Positions 1 through 7,803 of a DNA stretch of 7,873 nucleotides are shown here, piece after piece. A program made the position numbers and the translations under genes. Below the pieces are notes generated by a model, which saw only the letters and a list, made by a program, of their open reading frames with translations, was not told the origin of the DNA and made no database searches. Source of the DNA: Acidobacteriota bacterium (GTDB lineage: Bacteria; Acidobacteriota; Terriglobia; Terriglobales; Acidobacteriaceae). Numbering within the stretch: the stretch's first letter is position 1; every line of letters begins with the position of its first letter. The DNA lies in assembly GCA_021801945.1 (NCBI GenBank), contig JAKABE010000138.1:1-7873 (forward strand), written 5' to 3'.

Positions 1-1
1 C

Positions 2-553
2 AAGCCGAACGGTGGCCTTGTGATCCTGAAGGGAAACCTGGCGCCCGAGGGCTGCGTGATGAAGATCGCCGCGGCGGGCAAGTACGAGCATCGCGGCCCG
101 GCGCGCGTCTTCGACTGCGAGGAAGACTGCTTCAAGGTAGTGCAGGCGGGTGGCATCAAGCCGGGCGACGTGGTGGTGATCCGCTACGAAGGGCCGAAGG
201 GCGGGCCAGGCATGCGCGAGATGCTGCAGGTGACGGCGGCCATCAGCTCCAACGCGGAACTGAGCGCGCAGGTGGCTCTCTTGACCGACGGACGCTTCAG
301 CGGGGCGACGCGAGGATTCACCGCGGGGCATGTGGCGCCCGAGGCCTTTGTGGGCGGACCGATTGCCGCGGTGCGCGAGGGCGACATTATCAGTTTCGAC
401 ATTGCCAAGCGCACGCTGAACGTGGAGATCAGCAACGCGGAGATGAAGGCGCGGCTCAAGAATTTCAAGCCGCCGGCGCTGCGCTGGCCGCAAGGCGTGT
501 TCCGGAAGTACGTGGATCGCGTGAAGTCGGCGTCTGAAGGGGCAACGACGTAA
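2..553 (+). CDS. ilvD: Dihydroxy-acid dehydratase, C-terminal part (5' end outside window)
   Basis: Dihydroxy-acid dehydratase is a cytoplasmic iron-sulfur enzyme. It dehydrates 2,3-dihydroxy-isovalerate and 2,3-dihydroxy-3-methylvalerate to the 2-oxo acids that precede valine, leucine and isoleucine. Only the last 183 residues are present, about a third of the usual length of about 560. The open frame starts at the window edge ([17 protein letters not shown]) and has no true start here. Family motifs are clear: the GNLAPEG segment, the [14 protein letters not shown] segment, and the C-terminal signature [13 protein letters not shown], whose serine codon is at 299-301 and is the expected catalytic base. 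The frame is intact to TAA at 551-553. The homologous sugar-acid dehydratase Edd shares these motifs, but the ilvB, ilvN and ilvC genes downstream make IlvD much the better call. The cysteines that bind the cluster lie in the missing part, so cofactor type cannot be judged. Confidence 0.95.
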   Translation, partial: KPNGGLVILKGNLAPEGCVMKIAAAGKYEHRGPARVFDCEEDCFKVVQAGGIKPGDVVVIRYEGPKGGPGMREMLQVTAAISSNAELSAQVALLTDGRFSGATRGFTAGHVAPEAFVGGPIAAVREGDIISFDIAKRTLNVEISNAEMKARLKNFKPPALRWPQGVFRKYVDRVKSASEGATT

Positions 554-559
554 AGAGCA

Positions 560-699
560 GCCGTCAGCTCTTGGCTTTTGCCATCAGCTAATCTCGGCCA
601 GGCTAAGTTGCACCGGTTGTGATTGGGTATTTGTGTCGCAACCGGAATCAGTTGGATGAATCAACGGGCTCAAGCAAACAGAAGCTGAAGGCTGACAGC
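560..699. repeat. Degenerate AGCT-rich inverted repeat in the ilvD-ilvB spacer
   Basis: The 172-nt spacer between ilvD and ilvB is bounded by two imperfectly inverted arms, 560-578 and 681-699. The left arm matches the reverse complement of the right arm at 13 of 19 positions, and all six differences are transitions. Both arms are built of short AGCT, CAGC and GCTGA words, as in the ilvB-ilvN spacer. This looks like a decayed dispersed intergenic repeat rather than coding sequence. No convincing promoter was found in the spacer. The ribosome binding site for ilvB is weak (AAGTGAG at 711-717, eight bases before the ATG). Confidence 0.5.
613..645 (+). promoter_or_regulatory. Stem-loop in the ilvD-ilvB spacer (function unknown)
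   Basis: CCGGTTGTG (613-621) can pair with CGCAACCGG (637-645) as a 9-bp stem with one G-U pair and a 15-nt loop. No T-run follows, so it is not a classical terminator. The right arm word GCAACCGG recurs in a hairpin upstream of ilvC, which hints at a shared regulatory element. That link is inference only. Confidence 0.35.
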
Positions 700-725
700 G
701 GACAGCTAAGAAGTGAGTAACGACG

Positions 726-2498
726 ATGGCTACGAAGGGGAACTCGCAATCATCGAATGCGCATCTGACGGCGCCGACGCGGTTGACGGGCGCGGAGATT
801 CTCTGGGCCACGCTGGTGGGCGAGGGCGTGACAGACGTCTTCGGCTATCCGGGCGGCGCCATTCTGCCCGTCTACGACGCACTGCGCAAGTTTCCGATCC
901 ATCACATCCTGGTGCGCCACGAGCAGGGCGCGGCGCACATGGCCGACGGCTACGCGCGCGCGTCCGGCAAGGTGGGCGTGGCCATGGCGACCAGCGGTCC
1001 GGGCGCTACGAATCTGGTGACTGGCATCGCCACCGCAATGCTCGATTCGATTCCCATGGTGTGCATCACCGGCAACGTTCCCACCCGGGTGCTGGGCACG
1101 GACGCCTTTCAGGAAGTGGACATCACCGGCGTCACGCTGCCCATCACCAAGCACAACTTCCTCGTGACCCGGGCCGAGGACCTTGCCGCGACGGTGCGCC
1201 ACGCATTTCAGATTGCGCGCTCGGGCAGGCCTGGCCCAGTACTGGTGGACATCACCAAGGACGCGCAGCAGGCGTCGGCTATCTACGATTTCGAGGTCGC
1301 CAAGCCGCGCCCCTATAGGCCGCATCCGATGCTGCGCGTGGAGGATGCCGCGCTGGATCAGGCCGCGGAGCTGATCCGCAACTCGAAGCGGCCGGTGATT
1401 CTGGCCGGTCACGGCGTGATGGAGTCGGGTGCAATGGAACAGGTGCGCACGCTGGCCGAGCGCGCTCAGATCCCGGTGGGGCTCACGCTGCTGGGCCTGG
1501 GCGGATTTCCCGCCTCGCACCCCCTCAATCTCGGCATGATGGGCATGCACGGCGAGGCGTGGGTGAATCACGCCATTCAGGAAGCCGATCTCCTGATTGC
1601 CTGTGGCATGCGCTTCGACGACCGCGTGACCGGGACGCCTGCGAGCTACGCGCTGAAGGCCAAAAAGATTCACATTGAAGTCGATCCGGCGGAGATCAAT
1701 AAGAACGTCAAGGTAGACGTGGCCCTGGTGGGCGATCTGGCAGAGGTGCTGGAGCGGCTGCTGCCGCGCATCTCTGGGCGCGACGGCTCGCCGTGGCTAA
1801 AGACCATCGAGGCCAGCAAGGGTGCCGTGGCCGTGCACGACATCAAAAACCTGCCCGATATGGGCCATCTGTACGCCGCGCATGTGATGCACGACCTGTG
1901 GCGCATGACCGGCGGCGATGCCATCGTGGCGACCGACGTGGGCCAGCACCAGATGTGGGAAGCGCAGTACTTCCGCCACGAGCGCCCGCGCACGCTGATC
2001 ACCTCCGGCGGACTGGGGACGATGGGGTTCGCGTTGCCTGCGGCCATCGGCGCCAAGATTGCCTGCCCGGAGAAGGAGGTTTGGGTGGTCGCCGGAGACG
2101 GCGGCTTCCAGATGACCTCGGCTGAGCTGGCCACCATCGTGCAAGAGAAGATCAAGATCAACATCGCGCTCATCAACAACGGCTACCTGGGCATGGTGCG
2201 TCAGTGGCAGGAATTCTTCTACGAGCGCAACTACGAAGCGACCCCGCTGGTGAGCCCTGACTTCGTGAAACTGGCCGATGCGCACGGCATTCCAGGCTGC
2301 GTGGTGCGCAAGCGCCCCGAGGTGGGTGAAGCCGTCAACGCCGCGCGGTCGGCGCCGGGGCCGTTTCTAATCGAATTCAAAGTAGAAAAAGAAGAGTCGG
2401 TCTACCCGATGATCCCCGCTGGCAGCGCCCTGCACGAGATGATCCGGCGGCCCGGCAAGCGTATGAAGGACCCGCTGGAGGAGACTGCGGACGAGTAA
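726..2498 (+). CDS. ilvB: Acetohydroxyacid synthase, large (catalytic) subunit
   Basis: This 590-residue protein is the thiamine diphosphate (ThDP) dependent catalytic subunit of acetohydroxyacid synthase. It condenses two pyruvates to 2-acetolactate, or pyruvate with 2-oxobutyrate to 2-aceto-2-hydroxybutyrate, the first step common to the BCAA pathway. The three-domain layout is complete: the N-terminal ThDP/pyrimidine domain (about 20-190) with GYPGGAILPVYD and catalytic Glu66 in RHEQGA; a central FAD-type domain (about 210-345); and the C-terminal ThDP domain (about 400-555), with GDG at 457-459 and NN at 484-485 spaced as in the metal/ThDP motif. GNVPTRVLGTDAFQE and MVRQWQEFFY, which line the herbicide site in this family, are conserved, as are the SGPGATNL and ITKHNFLV segments. 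These separate it from other ThDP enzymes such as glyoxylate carboligase or pyruvate oxidase. The ATG at 726 has only a weak Shine-Dalgarno (AAGTGAG) but gives the usual N-terminal length. It is followed by its regulatory subunit gene. Confidence 0.97.
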   Translation: MATKGNSQSSNAHLTAPTRLTGAEILWATLVGEGVTDVFGYPGGAILPVYDALRKFPIHHILVRHEQGAAHMADGYARASGKVGVAMATSGPGATNLVTGIATAMLDSIPMVCITGNVPTRVLGTDAFQEVDITGVTLPITKHNFLVTRAEDLAATVRHAFQIARSGRPGPVLVDITKDAQQASAIYDFEVAKPRPYRPHPMLRVEDAALDQAAELIRNSKRPVILAGHGVMESGAMEQVRTLAERAQIPVGLTLLGLGGFPASHPLNLGMMGMHGEAWVNHAIQEADLLIACGMRFDDRVTGTPASYALKAKKIHIEVDPAEINKNVKVDVALVGDLAEVLERLLPRISGRDGSPWLKTIEASKGAVAVHDIKNLPDMGHLYAAHVMHDLWRMTGGDAIVATDVGQHQMWEAQYFRHERPRTLITSGGLGTMGFALPAAIGAKIACPEKEVWVVAGDGGFQMTSAELATIVQEKIKINIALINNGYLGMVRQWQEFFYERNYEATPLVSPDFVKLADAHGIPGCVVRKRPEVGEAVNAARSAPGPFLIEFKVEKEESVYPMIPAGSALHEMIRRPGKRMKDPLEETADE

Positions 2499-2506
2499 CA
2501 ATCAAT

Positions 2507-2632
2507 CAGCTTCTAGCTGCTAGCCTCCGGTTCCCGGCGGCGCTGCGCCGCTGGGAGTGGAATCGGCTGTGCGAGACTCTAATCGGCGCCGTAGAAGAGA
2601 GCTAGAAGCTAGGAGCCAGAAGCTAGGAGCTG
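2507..2632. repeat. REP/MITE-like repeat element filling the ilvB-ilvN spacer
   Basis: The spacer between ilvB and ilvN is almost entirely an inverted-repeat structure. The left end (2507-2528) matches the reverse complement of 2611-2632 at 16 of 22 positions. The right side contains a perfect 13-bp direct repeat, AGAAGCTAGGAGC, at 2604-2616 and 2618-2630. Between the ends lies a very stable hairpin: 2532-2542 pairs with 2546-2556 (11 bp, one G-U) around a three-base CTG loop, with no T-run after it. The word AATCGGC occurs twice (2561-2567 and 2581-2587). There is no open frame of note. This resembles a short non-autonomous or REP-type intergenic element. Copy number elsewhere in the genome cannot be seen from this window. 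Confidence 0.55.
2625..2629 (+). promoter_or_regulatory. Ribosome binding site of ilvN, inside the repeat unit
   Basis: AGGAG at 2625-2629 lies seven bases before the ilvN ATG at 2637 and is the only good Shine-Dalgarno there. It is part of the second copy of the 13-bp repeat AGAAGCTAGGAGC, so the repeat element seems to provide the ilvN translation signal. The inverted arm at 2507-2528 could pair with it and mask it. Confidence 0.6.
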
Positions 2633-2636
2633 CTTT

Positions 2637-3218
2637 ATGCTGCACACATTTGTTGCTTACGTTGAAGATTTGCCGGGCGTGCTGACGCGTGTGGCCTCGC
2701 TGTTCCGGCGGCTGAACATCAACATCAACTCGCTGACCGTCGGGCGAAGCGAGCGGGCCGGACAGTCGCGCATCACGCTGGTATGCGAGGCCTCCGCCGA
2801 GGCCGGCCACCGCATCCGCGCCAGCCTGTTTAAACTGGAGAACGTCGTGGATGTGGACGACATTACGCAGGCGCCGGCGGTCACGCGCGAGCTGGCCCTC
2901 ATCAAAGTCGCGGCCACACCCCAGAATCGCGGGCAAATCTTCGACCTGGTGGAGGTCTTCCGTGCCCGTATCGTCGATCTAACGTCTGAGTCGCTGATGA
3001 TTGAGATGACCGGCGTTGCGAGCAAGATCGAGGGGCTGATCGAGATCCTCCGCGAGGACGAGAGCCGTATTTTGGAAGTATGCCGCAGCGGGAAGATGAC
3101 CATGCGGCGCGGCCACCACGTGAGCAGCGTCCTCAAGGCAATGAATGTAAACGGGACCGGCGATGCGGAAGACACGACGCGCTCGCTGGAGAATCGCATG
3201 GCAGCCGAGGCGGAGTAG
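2637..3218 (+). CDS. ilvN: Acetohydroxyacid synthase, small (regulatory) subunit
   Basis: This 193-residue protein is the regulatory partner of IlvB. It activates the catalytic subunit and normally carries the valine feedback site. An ACT domain occupies about residues 3-78, with the EDLPGVLTRVASLF turn and the NINSLTVG strand. A second ACT-like ALS small-subunit C-terminal domain follows at about 83-160, beginning RELALIKV and ending near RSGKMTMRRG. Gly14 and Asn29 match positions tied to valine binding in E. coli IlvH. Residue 11 is Asp where E. coli has Asn; Asp is common in other bacterial small subunits, so feedback inhibition by valine is likely but unproven. The protein is about 30 residues longer than E. 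coli IlvH (163), because of a polar, acidic C-terminal tail (about 165-193) with no recognised motif. The ATG at 2637 is supported by AGGAG seven bases upstream. It probably shares a transcript with ilvB, 138 nt upstream. Confidence 0.95.
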   Translation: MLHTFVAYVEDLPGVLTRVASLFRRLNININSLTVGRSERAGQSRITLVCEASAEAGHRIRASLFKLENVVDVDDITQAPAVTRELALIKVAATPQNRGQIFDLVEVFRARIVDLTSESLMIEMTGVASKIEGLIEILREDESRILEVCRSGKMTMRRGHHVSSVLKAMNVNGTGDAEDTTRSLENRMAAEAE

Positions 3219-3256
3219 TGTTTATCGCCGATTTGCCTGCCCAAGCAATCAGCTGA

Positions 3257-4555
<1,299 letters not shown>

Positions 4556-4579
4556 AACCGGCCCTGAGCTTCTTCACAT

Positions 4580-4609
4580 CGGCCCCGCGGAGAAGATTCT
4601 GCGGGGCCG
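4580..4609 (+). terminator. Intrinsic-terminator-like hairpin after ilvC
   Basis: Bases 4580-4592 pair with 4597-4609: a 9-bp GC-only core extended by four further pairs (two of them G-U) around an AAGA tetraloop. It begins 24 nt after the ilvC stop. The following bases (TCGTATGTCGT) are only moderately T-rich, so termination may be partial or factor-assisted. Confidence 0.7.
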
Positions 4610-4810
4610 TCGTATGTCGTGAGAGCCTGCCGTCCCTGGCCGCTTGTCACTGGACGGCCGCCATCCCATAGCGGATGTGCCGGGACTCAGCCCTCGGTTC
4701 CAATCTGCGACGGTCAGAGTAGCCTCTGGTCTGTCATGGCCTACTTGGCTCTTGGTGCCAGGAGCGGACGAACGGCCGAGTCTGGTGGAAGACCGTTGCG
4801 TGCGTGATGG
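4610..4810. other. Convergent spacer between ilvC and pdxA2 genes
   Basis: About 200 nt between the ilvC hairpin and the leftward pdxA2-like gene. Short open frames cross it but none has a ribosome binding site or recognisable protein. An imperfect inverted repeat at 4771-4797 (AACGG with CCGTT, plus inner GTCT with AGAC) lies about 14 nt past the leftward stop codon and could be a weak terminator for that unit. No T-run supports it. Confidence 0.3.
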
Positions 4811-5827
4811 TCATCCCCGCGGCTCGCCCACCTTCTTTGAGGCCAGTGCCGCGGCCTGGCGCAAGGCTTCCACCATGCTTCTTTCGTCCACCTTGCCGGT
4901 GCCGGCGATGTCAAAGGCCGTTCCGTGATCCACTGATGTACGGATCACTGGCAGTCCCAGCGTGATGTTTACGCCAGCCTCAAGCCCTAACACCTTCACT
5001 GGTCCGTGGCCCTGATCGTGATACATCGCGATCACCATATCGTAGTCGCCGCGCTGCGCGAGGTAGAAGAGTGTATCGGCAGGCAGCGGTCCCGTCACGT
5101 CCCATCCCTTGCGCCGGCTAGCCCCAATCGCCGGCGCAATCTTTTCCTCCTCCTCGCCGTGACCGAAGATCCCGTTCTCTCCTGCGTGCGGATTGATTCC
5201 GCATACGCCGATCTTCGGACTCGCGTTCCCCGCTCCCACCATCGCCGCGTGCGCCCGGGCGATCGTGCGCTCCACGAGTCCAGGTTCGATTTTGGCAATG
5301 GCGTCAAGGAGGCCGATGTGCGTGGTCACATGCGTGACCTTCAGCTTCGGTGTGCTCAGCATCATTGACACCTCTGGTGTCCTTGTCAGTTCTGCCAGCA
5401 GTTCCGTATGTCCGGGAAAGTTGTGCCCCGCCAAATGCAGAGCTGCCTTGTTCAACGGTGCGGTGCAGATGGCTGCGATTTTTCCCGCCATCGCCAGTTC
5501 GCACGCCTTCCTCACAAATTGAAACGCGCCTTCTCCCGCCACGGCAGATAGCTTTCCCCAAGCCAAATCCGCCGGGATCAGTTGCAGATCGAGACAGTCC
5601 ACCGTGTCTCTTGCATAGCGCGCGGGATGAATGTCGTCCGGAGCCAGGCTTCTGACCGCGATCTTGCTCTTGACGATGCGGCCTGCCTCCCTCAGGCGCG
5701 CCGCATCTCCTACCACCAGCGGCCGGCATTGATCGTGCAGTTCGGGGTAGGAAAGGCTCTTCATAATGATTTCGGGGCCTACGCCGGCGGCATCCCCCAT
5801 TGTGATGGCAACGATCGGCAGTTCCAT
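4811..5827 (-). CDS. pdxA2: PdxA2-type 4-phospho-acid-sugar dehydrogenase (4-hydroxythreonine-4-phosphate dehydrogenase family)
   Basis: This 338-residue protein belongs to the PdxA family of metal- and NAD-dependent oxidative decarboxylases. The family signatures are present: MGDAAGVGPE at 10-19 (usually GDPAGVGPE), PGHTE at 138-142, and GVNITLGLPVIRTSVDHGTAFDIAG at 285-309. Metal-ligand histidines map to His170, His214 (INPHAGE) and His270 (MYHDQGH). The YHDQGHGPVK and AFDIAG forms are those of PdxA2 rather than the vitamin B6 enzyme (YHDQGL, ALELAG in E. coli). The gene directly follows a DUF1537 kinase, a pairing known for catabolism of threonate or erythronate 4-phosphates to dihydroxyacetone phosphate and CO2. 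The exact stereoisomer cannot be read from sequence. I chose ATG 5827 because it gives the standard MELPIVAITMGD start and has GAGAGAG nine bases upstream. In-frame ATG 5845 and TTG 5851 are alternatives that would add 6 or 8 residues. A true role in pyridoxal phosphate synthesis is possible but less likely. Confidence 0.88.
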   Translation of the reverse strand: MELPIVAITMGDAAGVGPEIIMKSLSYPELHDQCRPLVVGDAARLREAGRIVKSKIAVRSLAPDDIHPARYARDTVDCLDLQLIPADLAWGKLSAVAGEGAFQFVRKACELAMAGKIAAICTAPLNKAALHLAGHNFPGHTELLAELTRTPEVSMMLSTPKLKVTHVTTHIGLLDAIAKIEPGLVERTIARAHAAMVGAGNASPKIGVCGINPHAGENGIFGHGEEEEKIAPAIGASRRKGWDVTGPLPADTLFYLAQRGDYDMVIAMYHDQGHGPVKVLGLEAGVNITLGLPVIRTSVDHGTAFDIAGTGKVDERSMVEALRQAAALASKKVGEPRG

Positions 5828-5855
5828 AAAGTAATTCTCTCTCATCTCCAAGATG

Positions 5856-7136
5856 TCAGATTTGGCTTGTTCGGTGCAGATGGCTTGTTCGGCGCAGATA
5901 TTGTTGGCACTTCAGCAAGGCTTCATAGCTTCCAAAGTCGCCCGCTTTGGTCATGATGGGCAGGGGCCGACTCCAATCCTCCGCGGTCGCAATCGGGATG
6001 CCTTTTTCAATCTCGCCCATCAGTCGCATCCTCGTCACTCCCCAGGCATCGAAGACCATGCGCGCTGTTTCGCCTCCCGAGGCAATCAGGGCCCCGATCT
6101 TTCCGCGCACCGCGGTCGTGATCTGTGCAAGCGCGGCAGAGAGCATGGGCCTCTGTGCCGCGCCCACCACGGGTTCGGGAGCGCACTCCAGGACTAGATC
6201 CTGATTCCTCTCTACGGCGCCCTCCAGCTCGCCCACCAGTTGACGCCAACCCCGTGTCTGCTCTCCAGCCAACAGAACCTCGGCCGGGGCGGTGATATGG
6301 ACGGTTCGTGAGGAGCGAATCAGAAGCTGTACCTGCTCGACCGATCTGCGCGAGATGCTCCCGATCACGAAGAGCAGCGGGCCGGACAGTGAACTCAGCA
6401 CACGCTCCGCACTCCTCGATGTGCGCGGCAGCCCCGCGGCCTTCGGCAGGTGGTAGGCAAGCCCCGCGGAACCGGCCCAGATCACTCTCTGTCTCAACTC
6501 CATCGAGGCGCGGGCGATTGCCGCTAGATCCGCTTCCGTTTCCGCATCGCAAACCACGACGGCGGCTTGGCGAGCGGCAGCCGTCATCTTCTCCAGCAGC
6601 ACGGGCTCGCCGGCCCGTACAGCGTCGAGATGCAGCAAAGCGCTCTCTAGTCCCGACTGTTGGAGCAGATCTGGAATGTAGGCCCGCCCATGCATTCCCC
6701 CGATCCGCCACAGCTCGGTGTCATGAAGCGGTTGTCCTCGCACCAGTTGAACTCCGTTGACCGTCGTCCGTCCATTGGCCGGGAATGCCGGGGCCATTAC
6801 GGCTACAGTCTCGCCTGCAACTTGATGCAGGCTGCCATATGTCCGCAGCGCCGCTGCCAGTTCCGCCGCCACATTGCCGCGCAGTGTCGAATCGATCTTT
6901 TGGAAGAAAAGCAGGTCTGGGTCCAGAGCGCATTGGCGGATCAGCCGGTCAACTTCACGGCAAGCCTCCTCCGGCGTCATGCGGCGTGTATCGGCGTCCA
7001 CCGACAGGACCTCGGCATCCGCGCTGCGGGCGAGTCTGTTCAGCGCGACCACCGTCTCCAGGCCGGCGGCGGCGCAGGCAACTCCGCAGTCCGCGGCGCC
7101 GGTCAGATCGTCGGCAAGAATCAACATCCGCGGCAT
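5856..7136 (-). CDS. Four-carbon acid sugar kinase (DUF1537/OtnK-DtnK family)
   Basis: This 426-residue protein matches the four-carbon acid sugar kinase family, which uses ATP to phosphorylate the 4-hydroxyl of acids such as D-threonate, D-erythronate or 3-oxo-tetronate. The N-terminal substrate domain (about 3-230) starts with MLILADDLTGAADCGV and contains FFQKIDSTLRGN (78-88), PAFPANGRTTVNG (116-128) and WAGSAGLA (220-227). The C-terminal nucleotide domain (about 253-410) has VIGSISRRSVEQ (257-268), the glycine-rich SGGETA (353-358) and KAGDFG (397-402). ATG 7136 is chosen because AAGGAG lies eight bases upstream and the product then begins at the family's conserved N-terminus. In-frame starts further upstream (7172, 7313) would add unrelated sequence. 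It is cytoplasmic, with no signal or membrane segment. It is the first gene of a leftward pair with the PdxA2-type gene 28 nt downstream. The C-terminus carries a duplicated six-residue tail (see 5863-5898). The specific substrate is not identifiable, so no gene symbol is given. Confidence 0.9.
   Translation of the reverse strand: MPRMLILADDLTGAADCGVACAAAGLETVVALNRLARSADAEVLSVDADTRRMTPEEACREVDRLIRQCALDPDLLFFQKIDSTLRGNVAAELAAALRTYGSLHQVAGETVAVMAPAFPANGRTTVNGVQLVRGQPLHDTELWRIGGMHGRAYIPDLLQQSGLESALLHLDAVRAGEPVLLEKMTAAARQAAVVVCDAETEADLAAIARASMELRQRVIWAGSAGLAYHLPKAAGLPRTSRSAERVLSSLSGPLLFVIGSISRRSVEQVQLLIRSSRTVHITAPAEVLLAGEQTRGWRQLVGELEGAVERNQDLVLECAPEPVVGAAQRPMLSAALAQITTAVRGKIGALIASGGETARMVFDAWGVTRMRLMGEIEKGIPIATAEDWSRPLPIMTKAGDFGSYEALLKCQQYLRRTSHLHRTSQI
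5863..5898 (-). repeat. 18-bp tandem duplication at the 3' end of the kinase gene
   Basis: Bases 5863-5880 and 5881-5898 are adjacent copies identical at 17 of 18 positions. The unit is six codons long, so the frame is kept and the protein ends with near-repeated LRRTSH and LHRTSQ before the final Ile. The duplicated tail lies beyond the last conserved family motif and sits just before the pdxA2-like start, so it also lengthened the end of the first cistron. The near-identity suggests a recent slippage event. Confidence 0.9.
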
Positions 7137-7144
7137 CCAACCCA

Positions 7145-7150
7145 CTCCTT
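7145..7150 (-). promoter_or_regulatory. Ribosome binding site fixing the kinase start
   Basis: On the minus strand AAGGAG lies eight bases before ATG 7136. It decides the start in favour of 7136 over the in-frame ATG at 7172, whose upstream sequence has only AGG. Confidence 0.8.
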
Positions 7151-7193
7151 GCAGCTCGTATCTCTTCACCATATAACCTCGCCCTAACGAATA

Positions 7194-7221
7194 CGCTTGA
7201 TGGCCGTCGCTTGATAACCGT
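7194..7221. repeat. 14-bp tandem repeat upstream of the kinase gene
   Basis: CGCTTGATGGCCGT (7194-7207) is followed at once by CGCTTGATAACCGT (7208-7221), identical at 12 of 14 positions, and a third partial unit begins CGCT at 7222. The repeat lies about 58-85 nt upstream of the kinase ATG, a position suited to regulator binding near a leftward promoter. No clear -35/-10 pair for the leftward unit could be fixed. The spacing of 14 bp is not an exact number of helix turns, which weakens the operator idea. Confidence 0.55.
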
Positions 7222-7443
7222 CGCTCGGCCGCCGGCGCCAAAATGTCGCGGTCTCCACCCGCGCGTGATCTGGAATGGAACGAAAGCGCCGCGTTGCGCT
7301 CATCAGGGAGCAAAGAAAATTGACTGAGACGGGAGCTCGCTGGAAGCGGGAGCCCAGCAGCTGCTGAACGGGTCCTGAGGTCGCCGGCATCCCCGGTTTT
7401 CGCTTTTCTCTTCGCTCCAGCCGCGCATCTTCAGCGCACACCC

Positions 7444-7472
7444 TTGACATGCCATATGTGCCTGAATATACT
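7444..7472 (+). promoter_or_regulatory. Strong sigma-70-type promoter, rightward
   Basis: TTGACA (7444-7449) and TATACT (7467-7472) are separated by exactly 17 nt, giving 11 of 12 consensus bases with optimal spacing. Transcription would start near 7479 and read toward the Tat-protein gene at 7804, giving a leader of about 325 nt. The spacer contains CATATG within an imperfect inverted repeat (GACATG, CCATA, TGTGCC) that could be an operator. It is the clearest promoter in the window. Confidence 0.75.
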
Positions 7473-7542
7473 GCGCCACGTCGCAAAAATTCCGATAGTT
7501 GCGTTGTAGACGCTGCGGATCTAGCGCACTGATACGCGGGGA

Positions 7543-7586
7543 GGTCCTCTATTCCTGCCGGTTTGCCGCAGGAATGGGTAGGGACC
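7543..7586 (+). ncRNA. Candidate structured leader RNA element
   Basis: ATTCCTGC (7551-7558) pairs with GCAGGAAT (7568-7575) around a nine-base loop. GGTCCT (7543-7548) can extend the stem by pairing with GGGACC (7581-7586) across a small internal loop. The element starts about 65 nt after the predicted transcription start. Weaker stems follow further along the leader (for example CGGC 7633-7636 with GCCG 7645-7648). It matches no riboswitch or small RNA I recognise, so its role is unknown. Confidence 0.35.
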
Positions 7587-7803
7587 GAGGTACTTCGCGC
7601 CGGCGTAGTGATCGATTGCACCGGAGCTGTGACGGCATGCGCAAGCCGATCGGATGAGTTGCGCTATGGAACGCAGCGGATCGCGAGCATAGTGAGGGAG
7701 ACTGGGGTGGATTTCGGAGAAAGCACTGAGGAGTGGAAAGCGCTTAATTGAATGCGGGCCCAGCGAGAGCGGAGACCACTCTCAAGACAAAAGGAGCGAG
7801 GAA

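Larger units (their letters stand above)
7137..7803. other. 667-nt divergent intergenic region
   Basis: No gene is supported in this stretch. It separates the leftward kinase-pdxA2 unit from the rightward Tat-protein gene. From left to right it holds the kinase ribosome binding site (7145-7150), a 14-bp tandem repeat (7194-7221), about 220 nt with no recognised element, a near-consensus rightward promoter (7444-7472), a stem-loop (7543-7586), and then leader sequence to the ribosome binding site at 7791-7796. A leftward open frame across 7184-7621 has arginine- and serine-rich low-information sequence, no family motif, and runs against the promoter; I treat it as non-coding. Confidence 0.6.

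Noticed and set aside
608..636. Promoter for ilvB with TTGCAC at 608-613
   Set aside because: At 17-nt spacing the -10 position reads TTGTGT, and other spacings are too short; not convincing.
750..1673. Long antisense open frame opposite ilvB
   Set aside because: High-GC shadow of the ilvB frame with His/Arg-rich sequence and no motif; the sense strand encodes a fully conserved enzyme.
7137..7313. Longer kinase starts at ATG 7172 or further upstream to 7313
   Set aside because: The added residues are unlike the family, and ATG 7136 has a much better ribosome binding site (AAGGAG at eight bases).
7184..7621. Leftward 145-codon open frame in the divergent intergenic region
   Set aside because: No family resemblance, Arg/Ser-rich shadow-like composition, and it overlaps the strong rightward promoter and the tandem repeat.
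7563..7751. Rightward 62-codon open frame in the leader, as a possible leader peptide
   Set aside because: It starts with TTG inside a stem-loop, has no good ribosome binding site and no recognisable motif or run of regulatory codons.
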